64,000 nt of DNA, taken from Isoetes taiwanensis. Its lineage: Eukaryota > Streptophyta > Lycopodiopsida > Isoetales > Isoetaceae. A model generated the notes under the pieces. The model did not search any database, was not told the DNA's origin, and saw only the letters and a program-made list of their open reading frames with translations. This document shows, in pieces, positions 58,266 through 64,000 of the stretch; the first letter of the stretch is position 1, and each line of letters starts with the position of its first letter. The stretch spans positions 4,772,623-4,836,622 of the forward strand of contig JAJEKV010000027.1 in assembly GCA_021234155.1 (NCBI GenBank), read 5' to 3'. The position numbers and the translations under genes are program-made.

Positions 58266-60015
58266 GTCTTGTAAAAAGACTGTAAATTTTGTATGTGAAT
58301 GTGAAGATTTTGTCTTCAATTTTTGAAAATACTACAATTTCAGTTGTAAACTTCACTTAAAGTTTTGGTTAAAATATATGTTCCCTCAAATTAGAGGTTT
58401 TCTCTAAAAACATACTTCATCCAAATTCTTATTGCTAGAAAAGTGTCACTTTGAAATAGCTAATTCTCTCATTGCACAACAAAATTAGTGATTTTGGGGG
58501 GGTCAAGATACAGTTTTATGTCTTTTTTTTTTTAAACCTCATTTTAGCCTTTTTTTTGAAAAAAAAGGGAATCTTCGAGGAATATTCCTTTTGATCCCGT
58601 TTCAACGATCCCCTCTCGTTTCTATTGCAACTCTGTTTTTGCTGCTTTGTCATGAAAGTCATCTTCTATACCAAGTCCAATACTTGCACACATGCATACA
58701 AATATCTATTTGATGGCAGTGCATCACTGGGCCTTAACATCTCCATTGTTATGAACAAGTGCAAGGTTTCAAAAATTTGTAGAAGACTTTGGCGAACACT
58801 TGGATCCATGGATTTCAAAATCCTGATGAAAAATCAGAATACAAGAACATATTAGATTTCGATACATGAGTAGATCTATACACACATTAGTAAACAAACA
58901 TGAGTAGATCTATACACACATTAATAAACAAACATGAGTAGATCTATACACACATTAATAAACAAACATGAGTAGATCTATACACACATTAATAAAAGGA
59001 TGCATATACATTACCAGCTTATACACCATATAAAAGGCAGACATATGCAACATCAACCAAATACAATGCTCAGAAGCTTGCATTTAGATTTTGAATGTAA
59101 ATATATTCACCCCTTAACCCTTGCATTCTTAAGTCATTTGGATCTTTGCAGAAGTTGAAAGTTGGATTTGTGTAGCTCTAGAAAAGTTGGATTTAAGCTT
59201 ATGTATCTTTTATAAAGTTAAAAGAAGATCACTAGGGTATGGTTGCCTTCATTCGTGCATAGACCCGCGACCGCTCACCTCCCCTCCTTGAACATATATT
59301 GCAGACCATAAAGATAAAAAAATAATGGCTAAGATTTGATGTCACGAGATAACAGCAACCATCCACCACCATTTACGAGCCCATCCACCACTATTTATAG
59401 ACTCCCGACTAAAAGTGTCATAATTTTCTTTCCCATCTATGTTTATCACACAGACATCTGTGTGATAAAGATAAATAGCTATTTGGAAGGGCTTTTTGAG
59501 GATGTAGACATCTGTCATGCTTGCCTCTTAAATATCTTGAAAAGCGTCGAAGAAGAGGATGGAGACCCCTTGCATAGTAGGAAGGAGACCCGCCTCGTGA
59601 AGGGGGCCATCAAAACCCTCCTCTTCCGCATACTCTAGTTTTTTGTAACTATGCCAGAATAAGACAATATTTTGTTCATGTGAAATGCAAACAAGTGAGA
59701 TATCCAGAGAAATATGTTTTTAACCAATTTTGACTTTGAGTCTATATTAGCTAGTTGTTACAACAACAACAACAACAACAACACTAATAATGTATTAATC
59801 ATGCCCACGTTGGATCTTGAAGATTATGGGGCAAATATTTACAATTGATTTATTTTCAGAAGTAAGTTATGGTGAGAGTCCACTGGCTTTATGTAAAGAC
59901 CAAGGTCAAGTGGCCTCATGCCAAGGATAGTGTCTAGGTTTGTTTCTTCAATTCCAAAATTCTCCTGAATATCTGAGTATGCAGGACAATGTATGAGTAT
60001 ATGGTATTTCATCTT
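58266..60015. other. non-coding, minisatellite and CAA repeat
   Basis: Holds a 34-bp minisatellite (four units from 58864 to about 58995, ACATGAGTAGATCTATACAC...), a (CAA)7 run at 59761-59782 and an A/T-run foldback near 58545-58570. The frame 59336-59638 has no recognised domain. Confidence 0.5.
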
Positions 60016-61000
60016 CTAATGCTTGGTGGTCACAGAAATGGCAAATCCATTGGAAACCCCTACCCATCTGCTTGTCTCAATACCAAGATGATGTGAACTT
60101 GTCCTGTATCTAGCAATCACTTGCTTGAGGTTTCTTGAGATATTGGATTTTAAATACTCTTGCTCAACATATACCAGCATTGAATTAATGTCATCTATGT
60201 ATTTTGTCATTCTACTACCTCGTACTGACCAGAGGCGTTCTATTGCATGAGTCTGCAATAAATCCTGAGCTCCTAGCTCTGAGCCCGGCAAATTTTCAAC
60301 TGTGACTCCCCCACCTATTCGCCCATTCCATAAGATCATGATGCCATCCTGATGCTCGTGTGAGCAAGAATGCTTGTTTAGATGGTCTATGGTCGGGCTG
60401 CAACTGAACTCTATTGGCAAAGTTAATTGCCTGGTAAAGTGCTTCCATCTCCAATGGGAACATGCCTGCCCCTGCTAGCATGATAGCAAAGGGCGTTTGA
60501 GTTTTCAACCCTAGTTCTTCTCTAAGAAATATCTTCAAAACCATCTCGATCTGTGTCCATTGCCTACATGATATATTAGGTCCCCAAATAGGAGAACCAC
60601 ACAGCACAACCGTCTGGACCAAGGCTTCGAACAATTCAAGCACCAGCTATCAAGATTAGCTTTCCTACATTTGGAAAGCATACCATAAAGCACATTTTTC
60701 CCACCTGAAATTCATTTTTGGATGCATTCCTCCATGAATATTTCGTTGCAAATTCTAGTCCCATGTATTTGTATGTGTTGACTATCTCCAATTCATGTCT
60801 CATATAGTTGAAAGATGGACGGTCTATGGTTCCTATTACCATGACTTTAGATTTTGATAAGTTAACCTGCATGTTTTTTTCATTACAAAATGATGTCAGA
60901 CTGTCCAATGTTATAAGAAACATTAAAATGTTTCCTACTACACTTTCGCAATACTCATTATCAATTGTGTCAAAAGTCATTCCTCAAAAGTCATTCCTGA
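60016..61000 (-). pseudogene. LINE RT C-terminal remnant
   Basis: On the minus strand from about 60980 down, three successive frames give TSFCNEKNMQVNLSKSKVMV and IVNTYKYMGLEF (the block after YADD), then VQTVVLCGSPIWG and FLREELGLKTQTPFAIMLAG. SSHHLGIETSRWVGV comes last. This is the thumb and connection region of a LINE RT related to the type at 13.7-18.8 kb. YADD and everything upstream are missing, and frames change near 60640 and 60400. Confidence 0.75.
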
Positions 61001-61743
61001 CCAACCTCATTGGTCCAATAAGGGCCACTCCATTATATGAATGTCCTTTAAGCTTGCGACTATATCCCGCACCCAAATGTAAGACCTGAGTTGGGGTTGC
61101 CGGTTATGCAGCTTGAGCTTCAAAGCCCGTTCAAAATTGATCCAATTTGGCAACATTATCACATTACATTAACAGGAACATTTGAGTCCTCCCCATAGCT
61201 TCTTATAGACATTACTAGTTTTAAACATTACTATAGTTTTGTTTTCATGAGAGCAAAACCTATAAAAACTAATAAATGTTTAGACAAGACCTTGGGTGTT
61301 ATGTTTCTCATTATTTGTTCTAAACTATTAGAGGATACTCCATAGTGGGAATATTATGGTTGTTATGAACCGAAACTCCATATCTAATAGGCACCAGAAC
61401 ACAAGCAATAGTTCGCAATTCAAATCTTGCATCTTTCTAAACTGACATGCGTCCATTATTACTAGGCATAATTAGAATCGTTAAGTGGGTCAATGTAGAG
61501 AATTGTTCGTTTGGGCGCCATCTCTATACAAACTCACTTTCTAGATGTAGGGGAGTCGGGAAAAAGAGAAACAAGGCCGCCGCGATAAATTTCTTGTATG
61601 CCTCGATAAATTTTTTGTATGTATAGAGGACATTTCTTCTGATGGAAACAGGCGACGGGTAAAGCAACCCTCATTAAACAAAAGACCAACCCCGGTGTCG
61701 AGTAAAAACCCTAACCCGACAATTTGTGAACCCTAGCCTGGCT
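61001..61743. other. non-coding, upstream flank of EEF1AKMT1-type gene
   Basis: No gene. A short imperfect duplication (GATAAATTTCTTGTATGCCT / GATAAATTTTTTGTATG) lies at about 61583-61622. The promoter of the next gene must lie in this stretch; no TATA box stands out. Confidence 0.5.
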
Positions 61744-62690
61744 ATGGCGACGGTGGCCAGCAACTACGACGACCAAAATGACGAAGACGTTCCTACTTTG
61801 AGTGCTCATGCTCTTGCTGCCCTTCAACAATTTGCCCAAGAGCAGCAGCTTTTGCAAAGCGTGGATGTGGGCACAGCTATGGTGCCTGAAAATTGGGGCA
61901 TGAGCCAGTTTTGGTACGATCCTAACACATCTCAGGCCTTGGCCAAGGAGGTTTATCATCTAACTAATGAAAGTAGCGGCAACGGAAAAGTGGCCTGTGT
62001 TTCATGCCCCTCTCTTTTTGCCCAGATCAAGGTTTGTGCCAGGCGTTTTGTAATATATTTTTCTTAGGTTTTTGTTCAATTGCACACTTTGCATTGCTTC
62101 CCTTGTCAAACTATGTATTCCTTTTCTCTGATAACATAGGAGAATGCAGAAAGATTATCCTGCAATAGATGCCCGGTTGTTGGAGTATGACCATAGATTT
62201 GCTAGGTATGGTTCAGACTTCGTGTACTATGATTTTAATTCTCCAGAAGATCTGCCTCATGAATTACAGCATTCTTTTGAGGTGGTGATTGCAGATCCTC
62301 CTTATCTAGTGAGTCGATGGTCATACTTTGAAATTTATGACATGTCTTTTGTTTTTTTTTCTCACATCTAAATTTCTTTCTCTTTGTCAGAGTGAAGATT
62401 GTTTAAAGCAAATATCTAAGACCGTGAATTTCCTCTCTAAGGACATTGTTCAGTATCCTGTCCTTTTGCTAACTGGTATATTTATTATGTTTTTTTGCAC
62501 GTAACATCATTCAAACAATTTATTCTTATTGACTCTCATGCAAGCAGGAGCTGTCCAACAGGAATATGCCTTCAAACTTCTTGGATTACGGCCCACTCTT
62601 TTCAGACCTTCCCATCAATGCAAACTTGGCAATGAGTTCAAGTTATTCACCAACTATGACCCTACAAGAAGCCTAGGAAGCTGGGAATAA
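61744..62690 (+). CDS. EEF1AKMT1: eEF1A lysine methyltransferase 1 (N6AMT2/Efm5 family)
   Basis: Four exons with matching phases give 224 residues: 61744-62031, 62150-62308, 62391-62475, 62548-62690. Family members transfer methyl groups from S-adenosylmethionine to a lysine of translation elongation factor eEF1A in the cytosol; they were first named N6AMT2 because of their DPPY box. Visible: a start region rich in acidic residues ([20 protein letters not shown]), [11 protein letters not shown], the WGMSQFWYD motif, and [10 protein letters not shown] (SAM-binding strand). Then [29 protein letters not shown] (catalytic motif at exon 2's end), [16 protein letters not shown] and [20 protein letters not shown] follow, and last [20 protein letters not shown] to the stop. 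Exon 2 uses the AG at 62148-62149; the earlier TAG would shift the frame. Length is close to the animal and yeast proteins (about 215-250). No lesion. Confidence 0.92.
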
Positions 62691-64000
62691 AATAGACAAG
62701 TCTGGATGCTTTGTAGACCATCACAAGTATAATGAGATTTATACAGCTCTGGTTCATTAAAGATTGAACGTGTGATCTGGTCTCATCTCAATTTGCAGAT
62801 TATTGATCTAGTTAACTGTAGAAAGTTGGTCTGGCTAGTTTAGGTCGCCATGTGGTTCGGTCTACTATAATAAAATAACAAAAGTTAGTTGCTGAATTGA
62901 CTAACCTTCTGTCAAAGATGGCAGTCAAGGGACTGACTATGGTTCAAACCTTTAGATTTTTTTTATTGCTAGAAACTGAGACATAACAATCTGCAATTGT
63001 TTTTGAAGCCTGGGGACAATTTCCAGAGTTTTGAAGCTGTTTAAATATTCTATAGGAGCATCTTAGAGCCTTGACACAGTTCGGCCAATTAAATGACTTC
63101 GTTTGGAACAGATTATTGTTTAGCAAGAGGCATCCTACCAAAATACTTTGGTGGTACTAATATAAATCCAACGGGGCATTGCGGTTGCAGTCAGGGTGCA
63201 TCCCCATTAAGATGTTCCAGGCACTTGCATCCCCATTAAGATGTTCCAGGCACATGCCTCTGCCATGTGACAAAGGCAAGGCCAAAATTTTTATATACCA
63301 AGCTAATTCAAGCTAATAGCTAATATTATAAGACTCATAATTCACCACCAAAATCTCGGTGTAATTTAGCTATTCGGCAATGGTTTTGGCCACCTAGAGT
63401 TTTGCGACCAAGCTACAGAGATCAATATGGATAAGCTCAAAGTATAAGTTACCCTTGCTGTAATAAGTTACTCTAGATTTACAAAAATTTGATGCGGGAT
63501 ATGGCCAGCCCATTTGGATTCTTTCTATTTTACTCACTACATGGCGTTGGCAAGGAAATCGGTGGCAACATATGGTGTGAATACATATATTATATTGCCA
63601 CGTCACTGGCATAGAGCAGCATGTACACAACAACCGTATAAAGTTATACCCTAAAAAATGACCATTGGAACCATTGACATATGCCTGTAACCATTGCCGC
63701 GTGGCAATAACAGGGAATAAATTACTAATCGCATATTTTTTATTAGCCTGAATAACTTTAGCTAAACTTGCTCGATATTAATCCCAAAACTTTCTGTGGT
63801 TTAGCTAAACTCTACACATTTTTCCTCTCATACTTTCTAGCGTTTAGCTAAACTAACCCAAACATCATCCCAAAAATTTCTATGGTGTGGCCAACAGAAA
63901 ATATTAAACCAAATTACTATACTTTTTTTCAATATATTCCACTTATTTTTAGTCATTTTCTTTGTAAAAACATTCTAAATTAATGTTAACTAGCAAAGTC
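62691..64000. other. non-coding 3' flank with small repeats
   Basis: No gene. A 29-bp tandem duplication (TGCATCCCCATTAAGATGTT...) lies at 63197 and 63226. The 12-bp palindrome GTTTAGCTAAAC occurs at 63799-63810 and 63842-63853, with a one-mismatch copy at about 63756-63767. Confidence 0.6.

Overview
The window is nuclear DNA of a land plant. Two ordinary host genes are spliced with short GT-AG introns (about 65-380 bp): an OSCA/CSC1-like channel and an eEF1A lysine methyltransferase. Everything else is transposon-rich: plant-type Ty3/gypsy elements, LINEs, a PIF/Harbinger fragment, a tRNA-type SINE and foldback repeats. The mix, including a DUF8039-like gene and an apparently horizontally acquired ParB-methylase, looks more like a seed-free plant (fern, lycophyte or bryophyte) than an angiosperm. 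That placement is inference.

Layout. 1-3.5 kb: two opposed, probably transposon-derived genes (a weak TNP2/KDZ-like tail on the minus strand, a DUF8039-like protein on the plus strand). 4.87-8.02 kb: a 5'-truncated Ty3/gypsy chromovirus with its 3' LTR. 8-13.4 kb: decayed sequence with a LINE 3' remnant. 13.4-13.6 kb: a GC-rich foldback element. 13.7-18.85 kb: a GC-rich, heavily broken LINE (APE endonuclease, RT, zinc-binding tail). 19.15-21.99 kb: the OSCA/CSC1-like gene in six exons. 22-29 kb: intergenic DNA with a cluster of heat-shock-type elements ahead of a TATA box, a SINE with a GATA tail, and a PIF/Harbinger pseudogene.

29.5-36.4 kb is the most unusual part. On the minus strand lies an intron-containing gene joining a ParB-like domain to an N6/N4-type DNA methylase. 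Its introns, and the gap to the divergent plus-strand neighbour, hold about fifteen copies of a near-perfect palindrome (half-site GCCAAAGTGTATTCC). The divergent gene encodes a protein with LPxPF repeats and an N-terminal transposase-like region. Next to it is an ORF ending in a divergent but complete histone H3 fold behind a long acidic extension. I read the methylase, the palindromes and the divergent gene as one candidate mobile system. Membership of the H3-like ORF is uncertain.

36.4-40.9 kb: three 200-bp direct repeats, a TATA box, and a Ty3/gypsy gag-protease fragment. 40.9-58.0 kb: a textbook nest. A LINE is interrupted in ORF1 by a 371-bp solo LTR (TSD ATACC) and by a 10.9-kb Ty3/gypsy element (TSD GTGTT, LTRs about 2.45 kb); removing both restores the ORF1 frame. 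58-61.1 kb: an acidic fragment, minisatellites and another LINE remnant. 61.74-62.69 kb: an intact four-exon EEF1AKMT1-type gene. The rest is non-coding.
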